A DNA stretch of 64,000 nt from Halomonas sp. I5-271120 (lineage in GTDB: Bacteria > Pseudomonadota > Gammaproteobacteria > Pseudomonadales > Halomonadaceae), in NCBI RefSeq assembly GCF_030553075.1, contig NZ_CP130701.1:806001-870000 (forward strand), written 5' to 3'. This document shows positions 26,610 to 36,463 of this stretch, piece after piece. The notes under the pieces are model-generated. The model was not told the origin of the DNA. It saw only the letters and a program-made list of their open reading frames with translations, and did no database searches. The translations under genes were made by a program, and so were the position numbers. The first letter of the stretch is position 1; the number at the start of each line of letters is the position of its first letter.

Positions 26610-28127
26610 CTAGGAGCTAGTCTCCTCGCTCCCCGGCATAGGCGTCGGCGTGGGCACCATCATCGGCTTCGTCAGCAGCTGGCTGGCGACATAGTAGACG
26701 ATCGCCCCCAGCGCCGAGCCGGTGAACCAGCCGAAGTCGTAGAACCAGGTCATGGTGCCGGTCACCAGCGAGATGACCGTCAGCCCCACCGGTATCAGGA
26801 AGGCGATGAAGCCGGCCGGATTGTAGGCCGGGTAGGCACCATCATCCCGATACAGGCTCACCACATCCAGCGACTGGCGCTTCACCAGGAAGTAGTCCAC
26901 CGCCATGATCCCGGCGATCGGCCCCAAGAGGCTCGAATACCCCAGCAGCCAGTTGGAGTAGAGGCTCTCCAGGGTCACGTCGGAGACGATCAGCCCGGCC
27001 TTCTGCAAGAGGTCATAGCCCATCAGCAGCACCCCGACCAGGCCGGTCATCAGCACACCGCGGGTCTGGTTGATCAGCTTGGGGGCGATGTTCTGGAAGT
27101 CGTTGGTGGGCGAGACGATGTTGGCGGCGGTGTTGGTAGAGAGGGTGGCGATGATGATCAGCACCATGGCGATCCCCACCCACACCGGGCTGTCGATGCG
27201 CCCGATCAGGCTGACCGGATCGGAGACCGTCTCGCCGACCAGCGACGCGGAGGCCGCAGTCATCACCACGCCCAGAGCGGCGAAGAAGAACATGGTCAGC
27301 GGCAGGCCAATCACCTGACCGACGATCTGGTCCTTCTGGCTCTTGGCGAAGCGGCTGAAGTCGGGAATGTTCAACGACAGCGTCGCCCAGAAGCCGACCA
27401 TGGCGGTCAGGCCCGCGAAAAAGTAGCCGTATACCGAGGCGCCCTCAGGCCGCGACGGCGGCTGGCTCATCAGCTCACTCACCGACACATGGGGCATCGC
27501 CCACACCATCAGCCCTACGCCCACCGCCAGCAGCAGCGGCGCAGCCAGCGTCTCGAGCCACTTGATGGATTCCGCCCCGCGGATCACCACATAGAGGTTC
27601 ATGGCGCCGAACAGGAAGAAGCCGATCACCTCGCCGACCCCGTCCAGTGCCTTCCAGGCCGGGAAGATCGCCGACAGCAGCAGGTGAATCGCCAGACCAC
27701 CGAACATGGTCTGGATGCCGAACCAGCCGCAGCCCACCAGTGCCCGGATCAGGCAGGGCACGTTGGAGCCACGGATGCCGAATGACGAGCGCAGCACCAC
27801 CGGAAAGGGAATGCCGAACTTGGTGCCGGGAAAGGCATTCAGGGTCAGCGGCACCAGCACCACTAGGTTGGCCAGCAGGATGGTCAACAGTGCCTCGCCT
27901 ACCGACAGGCCGAAGTAAGCCGTCAGCACGCCCCCCAAGGTATAGGTCGGTACGCAGATCGCCATGCCCACCCACAGCGCTGCTACGTTCCAGCGGCTCC
28001 AGGTTCGTTCCTCAAGTCGCGTGGGGGCGATGTCCTCATTGAAGCGGGAGCTTTCCCCTACATCGCTGCCGACCTCGAGCTCAATGAGCTCGCCGCGGCG
28101 GATGGTGCGTGAAGTGGTTGCCGTCAT
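26610..28127 (-). CDS. NCS1-family nucleobase:cation symporter
   Basis: A 505-residue membrane protein of the NCS1 (cytosine/allantoin/uracil) permease family with about twelve helices. NEDIAPTRLEERTW precedes helix 1, as in the family. ALVGCGWFGIQTMFGG and NIPDFSRFAKSQ are conserved substrate- and Na+-site segments. It would import a pyrimidine base, dihydropyrimidine or hydantoin. It is divergent from the pyrimidine catabolic operon with a shared regulatory region, which supports uracil or thymine as substrate. ATG 28127 follows GGAGA; a longer frame to 28253 is unlikely. Confidence 0.9.
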   Translation of the reverse strand: MTATTSRTIRRGELIELEVGSDVGESSRFNEDIAPTRLEERTWSRWNVAALWVGMAICVPTYTLGGVLTAYFGLSVGEALLTILLANLVVLVPLTLNAFPGTKFGIPFPVVLRSSFGIRGSNVPCLIRALVGCGWFGIQTMFGGLAIHLLLSAIFPAWKALDGVGEVIGFFLFGAMNLYVVIRGAESIKWLETLAAPLLLAVGVGLMVWAMPHVSVSELMSQPPSRPEGASVYGYFFAGLTAMVGFWATLSLNIPDFSRFAKSQKDQIVGQVIGLPLTMFFFAALGVVMTAASASLVGETVSDPVSLIGRIDSPVWVGIAMVLIIIATLSTNTAANIVSPTNDFQNIAPKLINQTRGVLMTGLVGVLLMGYDLLQKAGLIVSDVTLESLYSNWLLGYSSLLGPIAGIMAVDYFLVKRQSLDVVSLYRDDGAYPAYNPAGFIAFLIPVGLTVISLVTGTMTWFYDFGWFTGSALGAIVYYVASQLLTKPMMVPTPTPMPGSEETSS

Positions 28128-28364
28128 TGTTGTTGTCTCCTCAGTGGCTCGCCAAACGCCCAGGCGTACCGGGCCGTCATGCTGCATCGCAAGAAACATG
28201 CCCGAATCGCGAACGGACATGGCCTGCATCGTCGGTGGAAGGCCATCTAGCAAGACCTTTCGCCGCCAACTTATTGATTTACATAATCATCAAAAACCTG
28301 TCTGAACCGTCAATTTTTACTGATGATCCCCGACACCTCTTCTAGATCAAGAAAATCCAGCATC

Positions 28365-28380
28365 CTGACACCATAGTCAA
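28365..28380. promoter_or_regulatory. RutR-like box 1
   Basis: CTGACACCATAGTCAA has the form YTGAC-N6-GTCAR. The E. coli RutR consensus is TTGACCA-NN-TGGTCAA, with the same half-sites and spacing. It lies 238 bases upstream of the importer start, in the region where the importer promoter would be. A RutR-like regulator is encoded at 34010-34630. Confidence 0.55.
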
Positions 28381-28622
28381 TTTCCAAGATGGTGCATAAA
28401 ACATCACACGGCGGACTTATAGAGCCAACAAAAAGGCGAGTAAGATGCTGTTTTTAAAAAAATAAAAACCTTTGTCGTCAAGAAGAACCACAAATGTGCG
28501 GCCGTAACACCAAAATGGAGAAAGCATTTTATTTCAGATAGTTAGGCATGCCTTGATGCCGATAACCTCATTGCAAAAAGTGCTTGCAAGGTCGACTCAT
28601 CAGGGTCTAGTTTTTTCTTAAC

Positions 28623-28638
28623 CTGACTCGATAGTCAG
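28623..28638. promoter_or_regulatory. RutR-like box 2
   Basis: CTGACTCGATAGTCAG has perfect 6-base arms and the TGAC-N6-GTCA form seen in box 1. It ends 42 bases before the first gene of the catabolic operon, a position where a bound repressor would block transcription. Confidence 0.6.
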
Positions 28639-28680
28639 TTTTTAAAAACCACAACAACAAGACCAGATGAGGATCATGCG

Positions 28681-29547
28681 ATGGAAAAGGTGAAGATCGG
28701 CGTCATCCAGATGGGCCTGAAGACCGGTACCGACCTCGACCCTGCGGCGATTCGCGACGCCATGAACGAGGCGCACCTGCCGCTGATCGAGCAGGCCGCC
28801 GAACAGGGCGTTCAGGTGCTGTGTTTCCAAGAGGTGTTCAACCAGCCCTACTTCTGCCCCAGCCAGGACAAGAAGTGGTACGACGCCGCCGAGCGTGTCC
28901 CCGAGGGGCCGACCTGCCAGATGATGCAGAAGCTCGCCGCCAAGCATCGCATGGTCATCATCGTGCCGATCTACGAGGAGACGGTGACCGGCATCTACTA
29001 CAACACCGCTGCGGTCTTCGATGCCGATGGCAGCTACCTGGGCAAGTACCACAAGACCCATATCCCCCAAGTGGCCGGTTTCTGGGAGAAGTTCTACTTC
29101 AAGCCGGGCCACTCGAACTGGCCGGTGTTCGACACCGCCTACGGCAAGATCGGCGTCTATATCTGCTACGACCGTCACTTCCCCGAAGGCTGGCGCGCCC
29201 TGGCCCTCAACGGCGCCGAAATCATCTTCAATCCCAGCGCCACCGTCGCCGGCCTCTCCCAGTATCTGTGGGAGCTCGAGCAACCCGCCTCCGCTGCCGC
29301 CAACGGCTGCTTCATCGCCGCCATCAACCGGGTCGGCACCGAAGCGCCCTGGAACATCGGCGAGTTCTACGGCAGCTCCTACATCGCCAACCCCCGCGGC
29401 GAGATCGAGGCCCAGGCCAGCGCCAAGGATGACGAACTGCTCGTCCACGAGGTCGACCTGGCCATGGTCCGCGAGATCCGCAACAACTGGCAGTTCTTCC
29501 GCGACCGCCGCCCCGAGACCTACACCCGTCTGACCGACGGCGAGTAA
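28681..29547 (+). CDS. N-carbamoyl-beta-alanine amidohydrolase, nitrilase type (beta-ureidopropionase)
   Basis: A 288-residue carbon-nitrogen hydrolase. The catalytic triad is Glu51 (CFQEVF), Lys125 (KYHKTHIP) and Cys162 (YICYDRHFPEG). It would split N-carbamoyl-beta-alanine, or the aminoisobutyrate analogue, into the beta-amino acid, CO2 and ammonia, the last step of reductive pyrimidine breakdown. The three following genes supply the earlier steps. ATG 28681 has GAGG eight bases upstream. A carbamoyl-D-amino-acid hydrolase is an alternative, but the operon favours the pyrimidine role. Confidence 0.88.
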   Translation: MEKVKIGVIQMGLKTGTDLDPAAIRDAMNEAHLPLIEQAAEQGVQVLCFQEVFNQPYFCPSQDKKWYDAAERVPEGPTCQMMQKLAAKHRMVIIVPIYEETVTGIYYNTAAVFDADGSYLGKYHKTHIPQVAGFWEKFYFKPGHSNWPVFDTAYGKIGVYICYDRHFPEGWRALALNGAEIIFNPSATVAGLSQYLWELEQPASAAANGCFIAAINRVGTEAPWNIGEFYGSSYIANPRGEIEAQASAKDDELLVHEVDLAMVREIRNNWQFFRDRRPETYTRLTDGE

Positions 29548-29553
29548 GCCCGA

Positions 29554-29576
29554 CCTGCCGCCCAAGCGGCGGCAGG
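29554..29576 (+). other. Intercistronic hairpin in the pyrimidine operon
   Basis: CCTGCCGCC and GGCGGCAGG form a 9-bp stem with a CAAGC loop, seven bases after the amidohydrolase stop. An overlapping alternative, GCAGGC/GCCTGC, is also possible. There is no U tract, so read-through into hydA is expected. Confidence 0.6.
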
Positions 29577-29628
29577 CCACTGCCTGCGAGCCCCCAACAG
29601 CAGGCAAGACTCTTCGGACAACACCTAG

Positions 29629-31083
<1,455 letters not shown>

Positions 31084-31109
31084 GGCTTTACCCGCAAAAG
31101 CACACCAAT

Positions 31110-31142
31110 GCCCCTCGCGCCCACCTGACCGGCGCGAGGGGC
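31110..31142 (+). other. Intercistronic hairpin between hydA and preT
   Basis: GCCCCTCGCGCC and GGCGCGAGGGGC form a perfect 12-bp stem with a nine-base loop. It is followed by CATAACAAC rather than a T tract, so it may be a processing or stability element, or a partial terminator that lowers preT-preA expression. Confidence 0.6.
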
Positions 31143-31168
31143 CCATAACAACAACCAAGGTGATCACC

Positions 31169-32566
31169 GTGACCCATTCACACCCTCTCAGCCACCTGCC
31201 TCACGCCGCAGACAGCCGTGACGCCGGCGCGGCCCTGGAGGCGGGCTTCAGCGACCTGCATCCGCCGCTGACCTCGCGCCAGGCCATCATCGAGAGCCAG
31301 CGCTGCCTGTACTGTTATGACGCGCCCTGCATCCAGGCCTGCCCCTCGGACATCGACATCCCGCGCTTCATCCGCGAGATCAGCGAGGACAATATCAACG
31401 GCGCCGCCCAAACCATTCTCGAGCAGAATATCCTCGGCGGCAGCTGCGCCCGGGTCTGTCCCACCGAGATCCTCTGTGAGCAGAGCTGCGTGCGCAATCA
31501 TCACGAGGAGTGCCAACCGGTACTGATCGGCCTACTGCAGCGCCACGCCATCGACCACATGGACTTCGACGGCCATCCCTTTACCCGCGCCGCCGACACC
31601 GGCAAGCATATCGCCGTAGTGGGCGCTGGTCCGGCAGGCCTTTCCTGCGCCCATCGCCTGGCGACGCACGGCCATCGGGTGACCATCTTCGAGGCCGAGC
31701 CCAAGCCCGGCGGGCTCAACGAATACGGCATCGCCCGCTACAAACTCACCGACGATTACGCCCAGCGGGAGATCGATTTCCTGCTCGAGATCGGCGGCAT
31801 CGAAATTCGCCATGGCCAGCGCCTGGGCGACAACCTGAGCCTCGAAGCGCTTCAGGCCGAGCATGACGCCGTTTTCCTGGGCCTGGGCCTCGGCGCCAGC
31901 CGGCGACTCGGCCTGACCGGTGAAGAGGCGTCGGGCGTAGCGACGCCCGGATTGATGCCAGCCACCGAGTACATCCGGGAGCTGCGCCAGGTCAGCGATC
32001 TCGGTGAACTGCCGCTGGCCAAGCGATGCGTAGTGATCGGCGCCGGCAATACCGCCATCGATATGGCAGTGCAAATGGCGCGCCTGGGTGCCGATGACGT
32101 CACCCTGGTCTACCGCCGCGGCGTCGAGGCCATGTCGGCCACCGGACACGAGCAGGACATCGCCCGGGCCAACGGGGTTCGCATCGTCACCTGGGCGACG
32201 CCCGACGAGATACTGCTGGATGATCAGGGCCGGGTGGCCGGCATGCGCTTCGCGCGCACCCAGGAGCAGGATGGCCGCCTGGTCAACACCGGCGAGACCC
32301 TGGAGCTTGCCGCCGATGCGGTCTTCACGGCCATCGGCCAGACCTTCGCCGCGGACAGCCTGAGCGATACCCGCGCCGCGCGGCTGGAGCCCGAGGTCGA
32401 CAGGATTCACGTCGATGGCCAGTTGCGCACCAGCCTGCCCGGCGTTTATGCCGGCGGTGACTGCGTGGCGCCGGGACAGGACCTCACCGTACAGGCCGTG
32501 CAGCACGGCAAGCTGGCCGCCCAGGCCATTCACCAGGACCTCATGGCCCGTCAGGAGGTGGCGTAA
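31169..32566 (+). CDS. preT: NAD-dependent dihydropyrimidine dehydrogenase subunit PreT
   Basis: A 465-residue FAD/NAD and Fe-S subunit of the uracil/thymine reductase. The N-terminal part has cysteine clusters RCLYCYDAPCIQACP and GGSCARVCPTEILCEQSC for [4Fe-4S] centres. VVGAGPAGLSCAHRL binds FAD and VVIGAGNTAIDMAVQMARLG the nicotinamide cofactor. It passes electrons between NAD(H) and PreA. The start is probably GTG 31169, which has AAGGTGA just upstream; an in-frame GTG at 31160 would overlap that site. The stop overlaps the preA start by one base. Confidence 0.92.
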   Translation: MTHSHPLSHLPHAADSRDAGAALEAGFSDLHPPLTSRQAIIESQRCLYCYDAPCIQACPSDIDIPRFIREISEDNINGAAQTILEQNILGGSCARVCPTEILCEQSCVRNHHEECQPVLIGLLQRHAIDHMDFDGHPFTRAADTGKHIAVVGAGPAGLSCAHRLATHGHRVTIFEAEPKPGGLNEYGIARYKLTDDYAQREIDFLLEIGGIEIRHGQRLGDNLSLEALQAEHDAVFLGLGLGASRRLGLTGEEASGVATPGLMPATEYIRELRQVSDLGELPLAKRCVVIGAGNTAIDMAVQMARLGADDVTLVYRRGVEAMSATGHEQDIARANGVRIVTWATPDEILLDDQGRVAGMRFARTQEQDGRLVNTGETLELAADAVFTAIGQTFAADSLSDTRAARLEPEVDRIHVDGQLRTSLPGVYAGGDCVAPGQDLTVQAVQHGKLAAQAIHQDLMARQEVA

Positions 32567-33864
32567 TGAAGGCGTCAGCGAAGAAACCCCAGGTCGACCT
32601 GAGCATCGAATTCGCCGGCATCAAGTCGCCCAACCCCTTCTGGCTGGCCTCAGCGCCGCCCACCGACAAGGCCTACAACGTCGAGCGCGCCTTCGAGGCC
32701 GGCTGGGGCGGCGTCGTTTGGAAGACCCTCGGCGAGGACCCGGCACCGGTCAATGTCTCGTCGCGCTATTCCGCGCACTTCGGCCACAACCGTGAGGTGC
32801 TGGGCTTCAACAACATCGAACTGATCACCGACCGCAGCCTCGAGATCAACCTGCGCGAGATCACCGAGGTCAAGAAACGCTGGCCGGATCGGGCGATGAT
32901 CGTCTCGATCATGGTGCCCTGCGTCGAAGAGAGCTGGAGGGCGATCCTGCCCCGAGTCGAGGCCACCGGCGCCGACGGCATCGAGCTCAACCTGGGCTGC
33001 CCACACGGCATGCCCGAGCGCGGCATGGGCGCGGCGGTGGGTCAGAACCCCGAGCTGATCGAGCGGGTCACCCGCTGGTGCAAGACCTACTCGAGCCTGC
33101 CGGTGATCGTCAAGCTGACCCCCAACATCACCGACATCCGCGAGCCCGCCAAGGCCGCGCTGCGCGGCGGCGCCGATGCGGTGTCGCTGATCAACACCAT
33201 CAACTCGATCACCTCGATTGATCTCGACCAGATGGTGGCCAAACCCACCGTGGGCCACCAGAGCACCCACGGCGGCTACTGCGGCTCGGCGGTCAAGCCG
33301 ATCGCCATGAACATGGTCGCCGAGATCGCCCGCGACCCGGCCACCCGGGATCTGCCGATCTGCGGCATTGGTGGCATTTCCAACTGGCGCGACGCCGCCG
33401 AGTTCATGGCCCTGGGTGCCGGTGCGGTTCAGGTGTGCACCGCCGCCATGCTGCACGGCTTTCGCATCGTCGAGGAGATGAAGGACGGCCTGGCTCGCTG
33501 GATGGAGGAAAAGGGGTACGCGAACCTGGAGGCGTTTTCGGGTAAGGCGGTGGCCAAAACCACCGACTGGAAGTATCTCGACATGAACTTCCAGACCATC
33601 GCCCACATCGACCAGGACATGTGTATCCAATGCGGGCGCTGCTATATCGCCTGCGAGGATACCTCCCACCAGTCGATCGCCCAACTGATCGAGAAGAGCG
33701 GCGCACGACGCTACGAGGTCATCGAAGACGAGTGCGTGGGCTGCAACCTGTGTCAGATCACCTGCCCGGTGCAAGACTGCATCACCATGGTGCCGCAGCA
33801 GAACGATAAGCCCTACCTGAGTTGGAATGAGGACCCGCGTAATCCCTTCCGCGCCGCCGGTTGA
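32566..33864 (+). CDS. preA: NAD-dependent dihydropyrimidine dehydrogenase subunit PreA
   Basis: A 432-residue catalytic subunit that reduces uracil or thymine at an FMN. The N-terminal barrel has NPFWLASAPPTDKAYN and the LGCPHGMPERGMG loop, whose Cys145 corresponds to the catalytic cysteine of mammalian dihydropyrimidine dehydrogenase. The C-terminus holds two ferredoxin motifs, CIQCGRCYIAC and CVGCNLCQITCP. AGGAGGTG precedes the ATG, which shares one base with the preT stop, so the two subunits are coupled. A strong terminator lies about 100 bases downstream. Confidence 0.94.
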   Translation: MKASAKKPQVDLSIEFAGIKSPNPFWLASAPPTDKAYNVERAFEAGWGGVVWKTLGEDPAPVNVSSRYSAHFGHNREVLGFNNIELITDRSLEINLREITEVKKRWPDRAMIVSIMVPCVEESWRAILPRVEATGADGIELNLGCPHGMPERGMGAAVGQNPELIERVTRWCKTYSSLPVIVKLTPNITDIREPAKAALRGGADAVSLINTINSITSIDLDQMVAKPTVGHQSTHGGYCGSAVKPIAMNMVAEIARDPATRDLPICGIGGISNWRDAAEFMALGAGAVQVCTAAMLHGFRIVEEMKDGLARWMEEKGYANLEAFSGKAVAKTTDWKYLDMNFQTIAHIDQDMCIQCGRCYIACEDTSHQSIAQLIEKSGARRYEVIEDECVGCNLCQITCPVQDCITMVPQQNDKPYLSWNEDPRNPFRAAG

Positions 33865-33961
33865 GGATGGCACTTCAATAAGGTGGTGTTTGAGTCAATT
33901 CCAGATCACTCTCGCGCCACTCTATCTCAACCTCTCTTGTTACACTCTCTTATCATTATAT

Positions 33962-33994
33962 CGCCACCCCGGGTTTGCCCGGGGTGGCGTTTTT
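33962..33994 (+). terminator. Intrinsic terminator of the pyrimidine operon
   Basis: CGCCACCCCGGG and CCCGGGGTGGCG form a perfect 12-bp stem with a TTTG loop, followed at once by TTTTT. Confidence 0.95.
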
Positions 33995-34009
33995 CTGGTC
34001 AATGGACTC

Positions 34010-34630
34010 TCAGGACGACAGGCCGATCCCGCGCAAGATGATGCTGGTTACCGACTGCACGGCGCGCTCGAACTGCAGGTCATCCAGCGGCGCATCATCG
34101 TTGAGCAGGCAGATCTGATAGTCGAAATCGGCGTAATGCTGGGTAGAGGCCCAGATCATGTACAGCAGGTAAGATGGATCGACCGGCAGAATCTGTTCTG
34201 CCTCGATCCAGGTGCGGATCTTGGCCTCCTTGAGCTTGGCCCACTCGTAGAGGTGCTCACGCAGGCAGTCCCCGAGCACCGGCGCGCCCTGCATCACCTC
34301 GGCGGCCCATACCTTGGAGCCCGCGGCACGATTACGGGAATGAGCCATCTTGGCGCGAATGTAGGTCGAGAGCACCACTCTCGGGTCATCATAGAGTTCG
34401 AAGCACAGCGCATCCTGCTTCCAGACCTCAAGCAGCCCCAGCAATACCTCGCGGTAAAGCTCCTCCTTGGTGGAGAAGTAATAGTGCACGTTGGACTTAG
34501 GGATCTCGGCCAGCTCGGCAATCTCGACCACCGACGCTCCCGCATAGCCCTTCTCGGCGAAGACCCGCTCTGCCGCCAGCAGGATGTTCTCGACATTACG
34601 GCGTCGAATGCCGCCCTTGCGCTTGTCCAT
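34010..34630 (-). CDS. rutR: TetR-family repressor, RutR-like
   Basis: A 206-residue TetR regulator. The N-terminal helix-turn-helix includes GYAGASVVEIAELAEIPKSN and VHYYFSTKEELY (residues about 28-60). The C-terminal ligand domain (DPSYLLYMIWASTQHYADFDYQ) is the RutR/YcdC type, which in E. coli binds uracil and thymine. It faces the pyrimidine catabolic operon and would repress it and the importer until a pyrimidine binds. RutR-like boxes at 28365 and 28623 support this. No clear box lies before rutR itself. Confidence 0.88.
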   Translation of the reverse strand: MDKRKGGIRRRNVENILLAAERVFAEKGYAGASVVEIAELAEIPKSNVHYYFSTKEELYREVLLGLLEVWKQDALCFELYDDPRVVLSTYIRAKMAHSRNRAAGSKVWAAEVMQGAPVLGDCLREHLYEWAKLKEAKIRTWIEAEQILPVDPSYLLYMIWASTQHYADFDYQICLLNDDAPLDDLQFERAVQSVTSIILRGIGLSS

Positions 34631-34968
34631 GCCGCCCTCTCGGTCCGATGAAACTCCTTGAAACGAAGGAGTATCCTAGCATTGTACAAGCCTTGTCGAC
34701 CGGCCAATGCACCACGTCGCGAAACGCCACTAGGCTGGCGATACTTGGTCATGCGGGCGCCACATAAATTGGCAAGAATTGGCGAGAGTAGGCGAGCGGC
34801 CAGCATCTCACTTCGCTCTACCCAAGCTGAGATAAGCTGCCGGTAAACCGCTCGCCCTGAACGTTGGGCATGTCTTGTGGTTTTCCCCTCTGCGACGCCC
34901 TTGCTAGAGTGAGGGTTCACGGCCTGCCCCCTGCTGGCCGTGCCATTTCCCAAGAGAGGAAGCGCCGC

Positions 34969-35448
34969 ATGAGTATTTCCGTAGGCGACAGGATCCCCGA
35001 CGTCACTATCAAGACCAACGGCGCCAATGGCCCGGAAGACATCGCCCTGGGCGAGCTCTTTGCCGGCAAGAAGGTGGTGCTGTTCGCCGTTCCCGGTGCC
35101 TTCACCCCGGGCTGCTCCAACACCCACATGCCCGGCTTCGTGATCAAGGCCGACGACATCTTCGCTAAGGGCGTGGACACCATCGCCTGCATGGCGGTCA
35201 ACGACGCCTTCGTGATGGATGCCTGGCAGAAAGACCAGAACGCCCAGCAAATCACGATGCTCGCCGATGGCAACGCCGAGTTCGCCCGTGCCCTGGGCCT
35301 CGACATGGATGTAAGCGCTGGCGGCATGGGTACTCGCAGCAAGCGCTTTGCGCTGATTGCCAACGACGGCGTGGTGGAATACCTGGGCGTCGACGCCAAG
35401 GGCGTTGACGAGAGCAGCGCCGATACCGTACTGGGGAAGCTCGGCTGA
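34969..35448 (+). CDS. Peroxiredoxin, Prx5-like
   Basis: A 159-residue thiol peroxidase of the PrxII/Prx5 group. VPGAFTPGCSNTHMPGF holds the peroxidatic cysteine (Cys49) with its Pro and Thr partners. AVNDAFVMDAW and LADGNAEFARALGLDMD are family blocks. It reduces hydrogen peroxide and alkyl peroxides with glutathione/glutaredoxin or thioredoxin. ATG 34969 is preferred because GAGAGGA precedes it and the family N-terminus SISVGDRIP starts there. It is a single gene between rutR and the ATPase operon. Confidence 0.93.
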   Translation: MSISVGDRIPDVTIKTNGANGPEDIALGELFAGKKVVLFAVPGAFTPGCSNTHMPGFVIKADDIFAKGVDTIACMAVNDAFVMDAWQKDQNAQQITMLADGNAEFARALGLDMDVSAGGMGTRSKRFALIANDGVVEYLGVDAKGVDESSADTVLGKLG

Positions 35449-35465
35449 CACAGCCCCCTGCCAAC

Positions 35466-35498
35466 GCCACGGGTAGGTGCTCGGCATCGTCCCGTGGC
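35466..35498. terminator. Possible hairpin between peroxiredoxin and atpG
   Basis: GCCACGGG at 35466-35473 pairs with CCCGTGGC at 35491-35498 across a 17-base loop, between convergent genes. There is no T run, so termination here is weakly supported. Confidence 0.4.
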
Positions 35499-35557
35499 CT
35501 CACACTACGCCCTGTTGACGCTCCTGGCGGCCTCTGCGCTCAAGGCGCCACAATCCT

Positions 35558-36463
35558 CTAGCGCTGAGACTCAAAGCCTGAGATGACATCAAAAAGCTCG
35601 GCATCAATCGAGCTCTGACGCAGGCGATGCAGGGTGCCGTGAAGCGTCTCCAGCAGTTCATCGATATTGCGATCGGCGCGCTCCATCGCCGCCAGCCGGC
35701 TGGCGTTCTCGCTGGCAAGCGACTCGGCACAGGCCTGGTACAGCGAAATGAACAGGTATTCATGGATCAGCCCACGCAGGGTGACGCTGCCCTGGCAGAG
35801 CACCTCGGGCAGGTTGTGGGTCGGCCAGGGAATGCTGGACAGGCGCTGCTGCCAGGCTGCATCGAGGGGCAGCAGGCGTTGGTGGGTCGGCTCATAGAGC
35901 GAGCCCCGCTTGGGTCTGTTGTGGAAGACGTAAAAGACGCCGGCATCGCGGTGGGCGTCACTTTCAAGCTGGATCTGCCCGACCAGGGGCGCGATACCCT
36001 CCACCGAGCCCGGCACGCCGAACTGTCCGGCCGGCTCGAGCCCCGCATCGGCCAGCCGGGCGTACACCCGCTCGCCCACCGCCCACACCTCCGGCGTACC
36101 CGGCAATGCGCCGAGCACACGACACGCCTCGTCGGCCACCAGGTCGTTGAACTGGCCCACCAGGCCCTGATCGGAGCCGAACACCACGGCACTGACCGGC
36201 CCCGTTGGCGTGCCAACGCCTGAGCTAGAACCAGCCGCAGTCTCGGGGCTGTCTCTCTCTATCGCCGCGGTTGCCAGGGCCGCCTCGCGAAAGCAGGCCG
36301 AAAGTCCCAGCTCCACGGTGCGGGTGTAGTCGGCAAGGGCCGTCACCGCATGCTCATACTGGCCGATACTCGAGGCCGCCAGCGCCTTCATGGTCTGCAC
36401 CACCGACTGCAGATCGCCGGCACTGTCGATCTTGCGGCGCAGGCTGGCCATGGTCTCGATCAT
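35558..36463 (-). CDS. atpG: N-type ATP synthase gamma subunit
   Basis: Central rotor shaft subunit of the F1 part, 301 residues. The N-terminal helix [29 protein letters not shown] (residues 1-29) and the C-terminal helix around [39 protein letters not shown] match gamma subunits, though divergent from the standard bacterial ones, as is typical of N-ATPases. Its start overlaps the atpA stop by four bases (ATGA). It is the last gene of the nine-gene atp cluster. Confidence 0.88.
   Translation of the reverse strand: MIETMASLRRKIDSAGDLQSVVQTMKALAASSIGQYEHAVTALADYTRTVELGLSACFREAALATAAIERDSPETAAGSSSGVGTPTGPVSAVVFGSDQGLVGQFNDLVADEACRVLGALPGTPEVWAVGERVYARLADAGLEPAGQFGVPGSVEGIAPLVGQIQLESDAHRDAGVFYVFHNRPKRGSLYEPTHQRLLPLDAAWQQRLSSIPWPTHNLPEVLCQGSVTLRGLIHEYLFISLYQACAESLASENASRLAAMERADRNIDELLETLHGTLHRLRQSSIDAELFDVISGFESQR

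Larger units (their letters stand above)
28128..28680. other. 553-base AT-rich divergent promoter region of the pyrimidine genes
   Basis: No gene is seen. Base composition drops sharply against the flanking genes, with several A/T runs around 28440-28480 and 28610-28650. It holds two TGAC-N6-GTCA palindromes, annotated separately. Promoters for the NCS1 importer (minus) and the catabolic operon (plus) must both lie here. Confidence 0.7.

Noticed and set aside
26562..27785. Open frame of 407 codons on + opposite the NCS1 importer
   Set aside because: Rich in His, Gln, Arg and Asp, typical of antisense to membrane-protein codons; the NCS1 frame has family motifs.
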